From NCBI GenBank assembly GCA_964563585.1, contig CAZLXG010000056.1, forward strand, positions 1 through 14,749: 14,749 nucleotides of DNA, written 5' to 3'. Positions 1 through 8,231 of the stretch are shown here, piece after piece (position 1 is the stretch's first letter; every line of letters starts with the position of its first letter). Both the position numbers and the translations under genes were made by a program. The notes under the pieces were generated by a model that had not been told where the DNA came from, made no database searches, and saw only the letters and a program-made list of their open reading frames with translations. The stretch comes from CAZLXG01 sp964563585. GTDB lineage: Bacteria > Bacteroidota > Bacteroidia > Flavobacteriales > Flavobacteriaceae.

Positions 1-251
1 ACGACCTAACCGATTAAAAACCAGTACCAAATGTTGTATTTTACAGATGAACTGTAGAAAATAATTATTAAAAAAATTATTCTTTACGTTGCTATTAGCG
101 ATAGAAGTGGTATCCTTTTTTTGAGGTACGAGAAAAAGATATAACGGATAGCGCGACCACTTGGTTTTTAAGTGTAACCAAAAACAAACGTGGGAATGCC
201 CAACTTTTCGATACAATTTCATGTAAATTGAAATCACTCGAAATGACAAAT
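1..251. other. Non-coding region 3' of trkH
   Basis: No credible coding sequence is seen here. The stretch holds a small hairpin at 42-56 (TACAG, loop, CTGTA), the degenerate repeat copy at 90-203, and a weak 6-bp hairpin at 214-230 (CAATTT/AAATTG). The weak hairpin lies just past the trkH stop codon but has no clear T-tract, so I do not call it a terminator. On the minus strand the first bases read GTTAGGT (positions 10-4), the same heptamer found near the right end of the window. Confidence 0.6.
90..203 (+). repeat. Composite intergenic repeat, degenerate copy 1
   Basis: The left module (95-115) resembles the left module of copy 3 (TTAGGGATTGCAG...GGCATCC) with about five differences. The right module around 133-158 (AAAAAGATATAACGGATAG, then CGACC) closely matches AAAAAGATATAGCGGAAAG plus CGACC of copy 3. 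The tip is replaced by a different hairpin (TTGGTT ... AACCAA, about 161-181), and the end reads ATGCCC instead of ACGCCC. It lies 3' of trkH. Same orientation as copy 3. The copy is clearly related but eroded, so its borders are approximate. Confidence 0.6.
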
Positions 252-1748
252 TTATCTGTTTCGCCAGAAGAAAGGTGTGAATAAAATAAGTACTGTAAAA
301 AGTTCTAATCGCCCAATAAGCATTAAAAAACTACACCACCACTTGCCGATATTTGGCAAATTTGCATAGTTATTTACGGGGCCGAAATCACCTAAAGCGG
401 GACCAACATTACCCAAACTAGAAGCTGCTAAACCGATAGCGGATTGAAAATCAATTTCCATCATTGAAAACCCTAGAGCTCCAATTATAAAAGATATCAT
501 ATACAAAATAAAGAAAGCCAGCACATTAAATACAATATTATTAGAGATAGATTTCGTATTGTAACGCACTGGTATTATAGCATTTGGATGTAGTGTACGT
601 TTAAATTCTAAAAAACCGTTTTTAATTAATATTAAATGGCGAACCACTTTTACGCCTCCAGAAGTACTGCCTGCAGAACCGCCTAAAAACATGAGTCCGA
701 AAAATAACACGACTAGAAAAGGTGTCCACATAGTAAAGTCTGCGGTTACAAAACCTGTTGTTGTAATTACAGATATTACTTGAAACATGGCGTGCCTAAA
801 AGCACTTTCGGCTTCGCCCCAGACCATTGGATGGTTAATTGATGATGCAGCAACATCGGCTCTAAAATAAATGATACATGCTGCTATTACTGTGAAAACA
901 GCAATAAACTTAAAGTATAATTTAAACTCTTCGTCATGAATTATTTTTTGAACTTTTCCTTTAAAAGCAAAGTAACTTAGTACAAAATTAGTACCAGCCA
1001 AAAACATAAATACAATGATTATATATTGAATTATTGGTTCTCCATTCCAATAGGCAACACTTGCATTTTTTGTTGAGAAACCACCTGTTGACAGTGTGCA
1101 TAATGCATGATTAATAGCATCGAAAAAAGACATACCTGCCACTTGAAGTAAAATAGTTTCGGCAACTGTATAGCCAAAATAAATTAACCATAAACGTTTT
1201 GCTGTATCTGTTATTCTGGGATGTAACTTATCGGCACTTGGACCTGGAGCTTCGGCAGCAAAAAGCTGCATTCCTCCAATTCCTAATAATGGTAAAATAG
1301 CTATTGCTAATACAATAATTCCCATACCTCCAATCCAATGTGTTAAGCTTCGCCAAAACAAAACACCTTTTGGCACTACTTCAATATCGTTTAAAATAGT
1401 TGCCCCCGTTGTTGTAAAACCAGATATGGTTTCGAAAAAAGCATTAGTAAAGCTCGTAATACTTCCTGTTAACACATATGGTAAAGTACCTGCTAGTGCC
1501 ATTATTAACCACCCGAAAGCTACTACAATGTAACCTTCGCGTTTATTCATTTCTTTTTTATGGTGTCTGGTAAGCAACATAGAAAAACCGCCAACCAACA
1601 ACGTAATAATACCCGCTAAAAATAATTGAAACGTAACACCATCCTTATATATTAAACTTACAAGTGATGCTAATAGCATAAAGCCACCATTAAATAATAG
1701 TAGCAATCCGAAAAAATGAAAAATTATTTTATAGTTAAGCTTTTTCAT
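252..1748 (-). CDS. trkH: TrkH-family potassium uptake channel subunit
   Basis: Integral inner-membrane subunit of a Trk/Ktr-type K+ uptake system, in which TrkH forms the pore and cytoplasmic TrkA gates it. The 498-residue length fits the family. It is almost entirely hydrophobic segments with the four P-loop filter elements of the SKT superfamily: TTTGAT (112-117), LSTGGF (219-224), ITTTGF (328-333) and SSLGNVGP (443-450). The conserved glycine/serine-rich GGSAGSTSGGVK segment (356-367) and the LHPNA motif (386-390) are also present. The ATG at 1748 begins one base after the trkA stop (TAG-A-ATG), so the two are very likely co-transcribed and translationally coupled, trkA first. The C-terminus ends shortly after the last membrane segment, as usual. 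No defects seen. Confidence 0.96.
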   Translation of the reverse strand: MKKLNYKIIFHFFGLLLLFNGGFMLLASLVSLIYKDGVTFQLFLAGIITLLVGGFSMLLTRHHKKEMNKREGYIVVAFGWLIMALAGTLPYVLTGSITSFTNAFFETISGFTTTGATILNDIEVVPKGVLFWRSLTHWIGGMGIIVLAIAILPLLGIGGMQLFAAEAPGPSADKLHPRITDTAKRLWLIYFGYTVAETILLQVAGMSFFDAINHALCTLSTGGFSTKNASVAYWNGEPIIQYIIIVFMFLAGTNFVLSYFAFKGKVQKIIHDEEFKLYFKFIAVFTVIAACIIYFRADVAASSINHPMVWGEAESAFRHAMFQVISVITTTGFVTADFTMWTPFLVVLFFGLMFLGGSAGSTSGGVKVVRHLILIKNGFLEFKRTLHPNAIIPVRYNTKSISNNIVFNVLAFFILYMISFIIGALGFSMMEIDFQSAIGLAASSLGNVGPALGDFGPVNNYANLPNIGKWWCSFLMLIGRLELFTVLILFTPFFWRNR

Positions 1749-1749
1749 T

Positions 1750-3099
1750 CTAAAGGAACAATTTTTCTACTCTTTTTATAGACTTAAGTAAACAGCAAAC
1801 CACCACGCGGTCGCCTTCTTGAATTTTAAAATCGCCAAGCGCAATTAAACCTATATCATCTCTAACAACTCCACCAATAATTGCTGAACGCGGAAAATCT
1901 AGTTCTTTAATAATTTTATTACAAATTTTAGATGTTGCTTTTACTTCAAACTCCAATAACTCAGCATTCATATTACTTAGCTTGGTCATGGCAACCACCT
2001 CACCTTTACGTATATATCTGAAAATATTATTCGCAGCTAATAATTTTTTATTAATAAGGGTATCAATACCTATAGAATGCGAAAGTTCGAAATAATCCAT
2101 GTTTTCAACTAAAGCAATGGTTTTTTTTACGCCTTTAGATTTCGCTACTAAACATGCCATAATATTAGTTTCAGAATTTGTAGCGACTGCAATAAAAGCA
2201 TCCATGTCACTAATATTTTCCTCATCTAATAAATCTACATTTCTGCCATCGCTATTTATAACCAAAACGTTTTGTAATTCATCTGCAATTTCAAAAGCAC
2301 GCTCCTTATTCCCTTCTAAAAGTTTAATATTAAACCCTTTATCACTTAAATCCTTAGCTGTTTTATAACCAATTTGACTACCACCAAGAATCATAACATC
2401 CTTAATATTTACATTTGCTTTTCCAGTAAGCTTACAAAGGTCTTCGCCTCCACCTTCTGAGGTTATAAAAACAACACTATCACCTTTTTTAAAGGTTGTA
2501 TCTCCACGCGGAATAATAGTATATTGTGTTCCTAAACGCTGTATTGCAATAGGTACAAAATGAATTTCTGGAAAAATTTGGGCTGCTTCCTTTACGGTTT
2601 TACCAATAAAAGACGCTTCTTTAGAAAGTGTTAAACCAGCCATTGTTAACGCTCCATCTTCAAACTCGTAATTATCGTTAAAAGAAGATTGTTTTAGTGA
2701 CAATTCAATTTCTGCTGCTGCTAAAGCTTCAGGAGAAATTAACTCATCTATTCCAAATTTTTTAAAACCAACTTCATCTTTATGTGTTATAAATTCGGTA
2801 TTAGATATTCTTGCTATAGTACGTTTAGAGCCTAATTGCTTCGCTAAAACACAAACTGTAATATTGGTAGTTTCAGAAGCTGTAACGCCAATTAACAAAT
2901 CGCTATTATCAACTTGGGCTTCTTTTAAAATGGCTATTGAAGTAGCATCACCTTTAATAACTTTAATATCTAATTGTGTATCAGCATGGGCAAGACTTTC
3001 CTTATTAGTGTCTATTAAAGTAATCTCTTGAGACTCGTAAGACAATAATTTTGCTAAATGAAATCCAACTTCACCAGCTCCAGCAATAATTATTTTCAT
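1750..3099 (-). CDS. trkA: Trk system potassium uptake protein TrkA
   Basis: Cytoplasmic, nucleotide-binding regulatory subunit of the TrkH K+ channel. At 449 residues it has the classic duplicated architecture: two RCK_N (Rossmann) halves, each followed by an RCK_C domain. The first half has GAGEVG at 7-12 with the strand-2 acidic residue D30; the second has GGSQIG at 239-244 with E262. RCK_C segments are recognisable near 145-215 and 365-449 (IIPRGDTTFKKGDSVVFI; ALGDFKIQEGDRVVV). It is the promoter-proximal gene of the trkA-trkH operon and is preceded by a good minus-strand TAnnTTTG motif. The trkH start follows after a single base. Confidence 0.96.
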   Translation of the reverse strand: MKIIIAGAGEVGFHLAKLLSYESQEITLIDTNKESLAHADTQLDIKVIKGDATSIAILKEAQVDNSDLLIGVTASETTNITVCVLAKQLGSKRTIARISNTEFITHKDEVGFKKFGIDELISPEALAAAEIELSLKQSSFNDNYEFEDGALTMAGLTLSKEASFIGKTVKEAAQIFPEIHFVPIAIQRLGTQYTIIPRGDTTFKKGDSVVFITSEGGGEDLCKLTGKANVNIKDVMILGGSQIGYKTAKDLSDKGFNIKLLEGNKERAFEIADELQNVLVINSDGRNVDLLDEENISDMDAFIAVATNSETNIMACLVAKSKGVKKTIALVENMDYFELSHSIGIDTLINKKLLAANNIFRYIRKGEVVAMTKLSNMNAELLEFEVKATSKICNKIIKELDFPRSAIIGGVVRDDIGLIALGDFKIQEGDRVVVCCLLKSIKRVEKLFL

Positions 3100-3124
3100 C
3101 GGTAATTATTCATAAAAAGTATAA

Positions 3125-3158
3125 CAAATATACTATAAAATATGTAGGTTTGTTCAAA
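3125..3158 (-). promoter_or_regulatory. Predicted promoter of trkA-trkH
   Basis: Read on the minus strand, 3132-3125 is TATATTTG, an exact match to the Bacteroidota -7 consensus TAnnTTTG. A TTTG at 3158-3155, 22 bases upstream, could serve as the -33 element. The trkA ATG (3099) is about 25 bases downstream of the -7 box. This is a motif match only. It overlaps the oppositely oriented ubiE promoter. Confidence 0.55.
3145..3152 (+). promoter_or_regulatory. Predicted -7 promoter element of ubiE-porT
   Basis: TAGGTTTG is an exact match to TAnnTTTG and lies 16 bases before the TTG start of ubiE, which predicts a very short leader. No convincing -33 TTG is seen at the expected distance. The box lies inside the span of the divergent trkA promoter, so the two could interfere with each other. 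Confidence 0.45.
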
Positions 3159-3168
3159 ATTTACAGAT

Positions 3169-3894
3169 TTGTCAAAAGTAAAACCATACAAAAATAGCAC
3201 ACTAGGAAAAAAGGAACAAGTTACTAAAATGTTTGACACTATTTCTGAAGATTACGATGGTTTAAATCGTGTTATTTCATTTGGAATAGATATAAAATGG
3301 CGTAAAAAAGTAGTAAAACTAGTTAAAGAAAAAAAGCCTGAAACTATTTTAGATGTTGCTACTGGAACAGGTGATTTGGCTATTAATTTAGCCGAAACCA
3401 ATGCTACAAAAATTGTTGGTTTTGATATAAGTAGTGGTATGCTAGAAATTGGCAAACAAAAAGTTAAAAGAAAAGGATTGGACTCTAAAATTGATATGAT
3501 TTTAGGTGATTCTGAAAATATGCCTTTTGATGATAATACCTTTGATGCTATTACTGTAGCTTTTGGTGTTCGGAATTTTGAAACCTTAGAAATTGGTCTA
3601 AAAGAAATATTACGTGTACTAAAACCAAATGGAACTTTTGTTATTTTAGAAACTTCTATTCCAGCTAAATCATTCTATAAATTTGGCTATAATTTATACA
3701 CAAAAAACTTGATGCCATTAATAGGTAAGCTTTTTTCAAAAGATAAAGTTGCCTATAAATATTTAAGTGAATCTGCTTCAGTTTTTCCTTATGGTGAAGC
3801 TTTGAACAATATATTGCGTGAAATTGGGTTTATTAATGTTGAAGATTTTCCGCAAACCTTTGGTGTAGCAACAATTTATACATCATCAAAATAA
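3169..3894 (+). CDS. ubiE: Demethylmenaquinone methyltransferase (UbiE/MenG)
   Basis: SAM-dependent C-methyltransferase performing the last step of menaquinone synthesis (demethylmenaquinone to menaquinone). Flavobacteria use menaquinone rather than ubiquinone, so the MenG role is the likely one. At 241 residues it carries the SAM-binding motif I LDVATGTGDL (61-70), GFDIS (84-88), GDSENMPF (113-120), the family-typical FGVRNF (132-137) and RVLKPNG (149-155). The N-terminal YDGLNRVISFGID...WR signature is also present. The start is TTG at 3169. An in-frame stop lies at 3145-3147 with no ATG between, and the first internal ATG (residue 21) would remove the conserved KPY...KKEQV segment. It is followed after 4 bases by porT, so the two form an operon. 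Confidence 0.95.
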   Translation: MSKVKPYKNSTLGKKEQVTKMFDTISEDYDGLNRVISFGIDIKWRKKVVKLVKEKKPETILDVATGTGDLAINLAETNATKIVGFDISSGMLEIGKQKVKRKGLDSKIDMILGDSENMPFDDNTFDAITVAFGVRNFETLEIGLKEILRVLKPNGTFVILETSIPAKSFYKFGYNLYTKNLMPLIGKLFSKDKVAYKYLSESASVFPYGEALNNILREIGFINVEDFPQTFGVATIYTSSK

Positions 3895-3898
3895 TAAT

Positions 3899-4627
3899 AT
3901 GAAGCATTTTTTAGTCATAATATCATTTTTGTTTTTATTTCAAACAGCTAATGCGCAGTTGTTTAGAAAAGAAAAAGTTACTTATGATTCTAATCAAGGT
4001 AGAGGTTCGACTGAAAATAAGCTATTAAGGTGGGGTTATTTTTTAGGTTTTAGCTCTTACGATTTTAACTTCGATTATAAGAATGATTTACGCGACATTA
4101 GTGTAGAACGCAATCCTGGCTTTAATGTTGGTCTTATCGGAAATTTGCGTATAAATAATTTTATAGATATTCGTCTAGAACCTGGCTTATTAATTACTAC
4201 AAGAATTTTACACTATAGTCAAACATATTTTGATGGCGTAACTATTACCGATTCCGATTTAAAAAGAGAAGTAAAATCTACATATATACACATTCCTTTA
4301 TTAGTGAAATTATCTACCAAACGTATCAATAATTTTAAACCTTTTATTGTTGGTGGTTTTTCAACAGCGTTAAACCTTTCGAGTAACGAAGACAACCCGA
4401 ACGATAATAGCAACGGGCAATTTAGAACTAAAAAGAATATGCTTTTTTACGAAATTGGCTTTGGTATAGATTTGTATTTATATAACTTTAAATTCACACC
4501 TTCTATTCGTGGGCTTTTTGCTATTAATGATGAATTGATTAGAGATAACGACCCAAATAGTCCTTGGACAAGTAATATTGCTAGTATGAAAACTAGAGGT
4601 GTTTTTATAAACTTTACGTTTCAGTAG
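3899..4627 (+). CDS. porT: PorT-family outer-membrane protein of the type IX secretion system
   Basis: Outer-membrane beta-barrel protein needed for type IX secretion in Bacteroidota (PorT in Porphyromonas, SprT in Flavobacterium). The 242-residue protein has a clear Sec signal peptide (residues 2-19, predicted cut ANA|Q at 19/20). Alternating aromatic/hydrophobic strands follow, and it ends in a terminal strand (GVFINFTFQ) with an aromatic near the C-terminus, as in small porin-like barrels. The opening QLFRKEKV and the LRWGYFLGFSSYDFNF segment resemble the PorT family as I remember it. The ATG lies 4 bases after the ubiE stop, so co-transcription is very likely. The stop codon is 13 bases from the stop of the converging methyltransferase gene. 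Confidence 0.9.
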   Translation: MKHFLVIISFLFLFQTANAQLFRKEKVTYDSNQGRGSTENKLLRWGYFLGFSSYDFNFDYKNDLRDISVERNPGFNVGLIGNLRINNFIDIRLEPGLLITTRILHYSQTYFDGVTITDSDLKREVKSTYIHIPLLVKLSTKRINNFKPFIVGGFSTALNLSSNEDNPNDNSNGQFRTKKNMLFYEIGFGIDLYLYNFKFTPSIRGLFAINDELIRDNDPNSPWTSNIASMKTRGVFINFTFQ

Positions 4628-4640
4628 CAATTCTTAGTTT

Positions 4641-5360
4641 TCAACTTCTTCTAAACTCACTCAACAAAATAGCAGTTGCAGTTGCAACATTTAAACTTTC
4701 GGTAGCTTGTAAATCGCCAAATCTAGGAATCGATATTTTTTCATTTATAATTGCTTCAACTTCTTTTGATATTCCATTAGCTTCATTACCCATTACTAAA
4801 ACACCTTGTTCTGGCATTTGTTTACTATAAACATTTTTACCTTCCATAAAAGCTCCAAAAATTGGTGTTTCTATTTCATTTAAAAAATCAACCAAATCCA
4901 GATAACTAATATTAACTCTGGTAATAGAACCCATTGTTGCTTGTATAACTTTAGGATTAAAACAATCTACAGTTTCTTTACTACAAACCAAATCGACAAT
5001 ACCAAACCAATCGCAAAGCCTAATAATAGTTCCTAAATTCCCTGGATCTCTAATAGCATCAAGTACTAGAATTAATCCATTTGTACTAACGGGTATTGGT
5101 GTTGGTATTTTAAAAATCGCTAACGCTTTATTAGGCGTACTTAAAAAACTAATACGCTTTAAATCTGCTTCCGAAATTAAAATTTCGTCTTTGGCATCAA
5201 TATTGAATGTTTCGGTCGTATATAACTTATGAAGCGTTAAATTAGATTGTAATAATTCTTTTATTGTTTTGATTCCTTCAACAACAAAAAAACCGTGTTG
5301 CAGTCTATATTTTTTTTGCTTTAAACTCGTTATTAATTTTATTTGACTTTTAGAAAGCAT
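4641..5360 (-). CDS. TrmH/SpoU-family RNA 2'-O-ribose methyltransferase
   Basis: Predicted SPOUT-class enzyme transferring a methyl group from SAM to a ribose 2'-OH in rRNA or tRNA. The 239-residue protein has an N-terminal substrate-binding domain (about 1-90, including GFFVVEGIKTIKELL) and a C-terminal knotted domain. Its three motifs are DPGNLGTIIR (105-114, with N108 and R114), LVMGNEANGIS (188-198, with E193), and IPRFGDLQATESLNVATA (211-228, with S222 and N224). The substrate cannot be assigned from sequence; RlmB- or TsnR-like enzymes share this layout. It is read opposite to its neighbours, converging on porT. The intergenic region upstream shows no good minus-strand promoter motif. 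Confidence 0.9.
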   Translation of the reverse strand: MLSKSQIKLITSLKQKKYRLQHGFFVVEGIKTIKELLQSNLTLHKLYTTETFNIDAKDEILISEADLKRISFLSTPNKALAIFKIPTPIPVSTNGLILVLDAIRDPGNLGTIIRLCDWFGIVDLVCSKETVDCFNPKVIQATMGSITRVNISYLDLVDFLNEIETPIFGAFMEGKNVYSKQMPEQGVLVMGNEANGISKEVEAIINEKISIPRFGDLQATESLNVATATAILLSEFRRS

Positions 5361-5556
5361 GCATTCAATATTAAGATATTCATTTTGATTTTATAAAGAA
5401 ATGAAAAATATTGATGTTACATGTACCTTTGAAAAAAAAATAAAAATAAACACATGAAATAATGTATTTTTGAATTCATAAATGAATATTAATTATTATT
5501 TCTTTTTAATCAAACCAATTCGTATAACCAATAACTTGAATTAATTATAATTTCAT
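5361..5556. promoter_or_regulatory. Divergent intergenic region with predicted tamL promoter motifs
   Basis: This 196-bp AT-rich region separates the divergent methyltransferase and tamL genes. On the plus strand there are two exact TAnnTTTG boxes, TACCTTTG at 5424-5431 and TATTTTTG at 5465-5472. The second would give a leader of roughly 80 bases for tamL. Neither has a clear -33 TTG at a suitable distance. An 8-bp palindrome TACATGTA (5418-5425) touches the first box. No small gene is apparent. Confidence 0.35.
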
Positions 5557-8097
5557 TTGAAAAATCAACTCTCAAAAATATTAATACTTGTTTTAATCAC
5601 AGGATACTTCACATCTTGTGATACCGTAAAAAGAGTTGCTAAAAACGAGCATTTACTTACCAAAAATACGGTACAAATAAATGGTGAAAAGGATAATACA
5701 GAAACCATAACCAATCTTTTACACCAAAAACCAAACAGTAAGCTACCTATACTTGGTAACTTAAGACTCAATATTTATAATTTAGCACGCTCAAATAGAG
5801 ATTCTTTATTTGAAGTTTGGTTAGACAAAAAACCAAAACGGAGAGCCCGCTTAAAAAAACGATACTCACAAAAACAAGTTGATAGACTTAAACAATCTTT
5901 ATCAGGGTTTAATAGTTGGTTAAAAAAAACTGGAGAAGCCCCTATTATTGTTGATGAAGAACGTACAAAAAAATCTGTAAAACGACTTAAAGATTATCAT
6001 ATTAATAACGGTTGGTTTGATACTAAAACAGAGTATACTATTAATAGAAATGAAAAAAAACGTGCCAATATTGAATACAATGTTGAAACTGGCAAACCAT
6101 TTATAATCGATTCTATATCTGAAAAAATTGCTTCTCCTGTAATTAATTCTTTATATGAAACAATAAAAAATAGTACTTTAATAAAGCAAAACGAGCAATA
6201 TAAAACTAGGAATTTCGAACAAGAACGTGGAAGAATTTCGAATGAATTACGTAATTCTGGTATTTATCATTTCAATCAAGATTATGTGACTTTTGAAATA
6301 GATACTGTTGGAACAAATAAAAAAGTAAATGTTGCTATTCAAATTCAAGATAGAGCTATTCGTACACCAGATTCTATACAACGCGAAACATTTAAAATTT
6401 ATAAAATTAAAAAGGTAAATATTATTACCGATAATGCTTTTACTAATAACGGAAAGGCTTTTAATGATTCTATTTCGTTTGAAGGCTACAATTTATATGC
6501 TTACGATAAAATAAAATATCGCCCAAAAGCACTTACAGATGCAATATTTATAAGCCCTAACACTATTTTTAAAGATATTGACAGAACACATTCTTACAGA
6601 CATATAAGTGAGTTGCGTACTTTTAAATATCCTGATATTAAATACATTGAAAATTCAGATTCTACTTTAACTGCTAATATTTATTTAGCACCATTAAAAA
6701 AATTCAGCTTAGGTTTTACTGCGGAAGCTTCAAAAAATAATATACAAAAAATTGGTTTTGCATTAAACCCAAGTTTATTAATTAGAAATATTTTTAGAGG
6801 TGCTGAAACTTTAGAAATTTCTGCAATTGCATCTATTGGAGCTTCAGAAGATAAAAACATTCCAGACGACCCGTTTTTCGATATTAACGAAATTGGTGTC
6901 GATTTAAAATTAACGTTTCCGCGATTATTTTCTCCGTTTAATACCGAAAAAATAATTCCAAAATACATGTCGCCAACAACAAGAATTAGCTTATCAACAA
7001 CAGGGCAAACCAATGTTGGTTTAGACAAAAAAACTTTTAGCGGAACATTTAATTACAAATGGAATCCATCTAACAAAATTACTAACAGATTAGATTTATT
7101 TAATGTTCAATATGTTAGAAACCTTAATATTGGTAATTACTTTGATGTATATCGAAATTCATATAATACGCTAAATGGTATAGCCAATTTATATAACACG
7201 AATAATAGTTATTTTGATGATTCTGGAAATTTAATATTCCCTAATGGAACTGATAACTTTATTACAGATGTACTTAATCAAAACACATCTTTAAATCCAG
7301 CGGATGATGATTACAAAACAGTTTCAGCAATAAACGAACGTAAAAACAGACTTACAGAAAACAACTTAATTTTATCATCAAGTTTTAGTTTTACAAAAGA
7401 TAAGCGTACAAACTTATTTGATGAAGACTTTTCAATTTTTCGTTTTAAGTTAGAATTAGCGGGAAATTTATTATCTAATACTTCAAAACTTTTAGGACTT
7501 ACAAAAAATACTGACGATCGTTACGAGCTATTTAACGTAGCATATTCGCAATATATAAAAACAGAATTCGATTATGTAAAACATTGGGATTTGGGCAAAA
7601 AAAACGTACTTGCTATGAGAACATTTTTTGGCATCGCTATTCCTTACGGAAACTCTAATAGTATTCCATTTTCAAAAAGTTTCTTTGCTGGTGGCGCGAA
7701 CGATAATCGTGCGTGGTCTCCATACCGTTTAGGCCCAGGAAGTTCTGAAACAACAAACGAATTTAATGAAGCCAATTTAAAATTAGCTTTAAGTGTAGAA
7801 CATCGATTTAATATATTTGAAAACTTAAACGGTGCTTTCTTTATTGATGCTGGTAATATTTGGAATGTTTTAGATAATGTTGAAGACGAGAGAGCCACAT
7901 TTACAGGTTTCAATTCTTTAAAAGATATCGCAATAGGTTCAGGGCTTGGTTTACGTTACGACTTTAGTTTCTTTGTATTCCGTTTCGATGTAGGTTTCAA
8001 AACTTACGACCCATTTTACAGAGATAATAACAGATGGTTTAACGACTATAATTTTTCAAATGCTGTGTATAACATCGGTATTAACTATCCATTTTAA
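5557..8097 (+). CDS. tamL: Lipoprotein-type Omp85 (TamA/BamA family) outer-membrane protein, TamL-like
   Basis: Predicted outer-membrane assembly protein of the Omp85 superfamily, anchored by a lipid. The 846-residue product starts with a lipoprotein signal peptide ending at C21 (GYFTSC). The region to about residue 370 is periplasmic and POTRA-like, and about 375-846 is a 16-strand-type barrel ending in NIGINYPF with a terminal Phe. The Omp85 loop-6 region is visible as FFAGGANDNRAW (709-720), where R718 takes the place of the conserved RG(F/Y) arginine. A lipid-anchored Omp85 is the hallmark of TamL, the Bacteroidota counterpart of TamA, which works with TamB; BamA itself is not a lipoprotein. 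The start is TTG: an in-frame stop lies at 5548-5550 and no ATG occurs before the barrel. Other Omp85 paralogs remain possible. Confidence 0.8.
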   Translation: MKNQLSKILILVLITGYFTSCDTVKRVAKNEHLLTKNTVQINGEKDNTETITNLLHQKPNSKLPILGNLRLNIYNLARSNRDSLFEVWLDKKPKRRARLKKRYSQKQVDRLKQSLSGFNSWLKKTGEAPIIVDEERTKKSVKRLKDYHINNGWFDTKTEYTINRNEKKRANIEYNVETGKPFIIDSISEKIASPVINSLYETIKNSTLIKQNEQYKTRNFEQERGRISNELRNSGIYHFNQDYVTFEIDTVGTNKKVNVAIQIQDRAIRTPDSIQRETFKIYKIKKVNIITDNAFTNNGKAFNDSISFEGYNLYAYDKIKYRPKALTDAIFISPNTIFKDIDRTHSYRHISELRTFKYPDIKYIENSDSTLTANIYLAPLKKFSLGFTAEASKNNIQKIGFALNPSLLIRNIFRGAETLEISAIASIGASEDKNIPDDPFFDINEIGVDLKLTFPRLFSPFNTEKIIPKYMSPTTRISLSTTGQTNVGLDKKTFSGTFNYKWNPSNKITNRLDLFNVQYVRNLNIGNYFDVYRNSYNTLNGIANLYNTNNSYFDDSGNLIFPNGTDNFITDVLNQNTSLNPADDDYKTVSAINERKNRLTENNLILSSSFSFTKDKRTNLFDEDFSIFRFKLELAGNLLSNTSKLLGLTKNTDDRYELFNVAYSQYIKTEFDYVKHWDLGKKNVLAMRTFFGIAIPYGNSNSIPFSKSFFAGGANDNRAWSPYRLGPGSSETTNEFNEANLKLALSVEHRFNIFENLNGAFFIDAGNIWNVLDNVEDERATFTGFNSLKDIAIGSGLGLRYDFSFFVFRFDVGFKTYDPFYRDNNRWFNDYNFSNAVYNIGINYPF

Positions 8098-8116
8098 ACC
8101 TCAACTTCATCAACAT

Positions 8117-8142
8117 AAACTATAACGTTTTAGTTCTTTTTT
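8117..8142 (+). terminator. Weak candidate terminator after tamL
   Basis: A 5-bp stem (AACTA at 8118-8122, TAGTT at 8131-8135) is followed shortly by a run of six T. The stem is short and AT-rich, so termination here would be inefficient if real. Confidence 0.3.
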
Positions 8143-8188
8143 AGCCGTTTCAAGCTACAAAAGCACAACTATTTATTTAAAAATTGAT

Positions 8189-8196
8189 TACTTTTG
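8189..8196 (+). promoter_or_regulatory. Predicted -7 promoter element of fbaA
   Basis: TACTTTTG matches TAnnTTTG exactly and lies 35 bases before the fbaA ATG, the expected place for a Bacteroidota promoter. No obvious -33 TTG is present. Confidence 0.5.
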
Positions 8197-8231
8197 AAAC
8201 ATCTATAATATAAATCAATTAATTTAAAAAA

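Noticed and set aside
214..230. Terminator for trkH (CAATTT/AAATTG hairpin)
   Set aside because: Only six AT-rich pairs and no T-run in the direction of trkH transcription.
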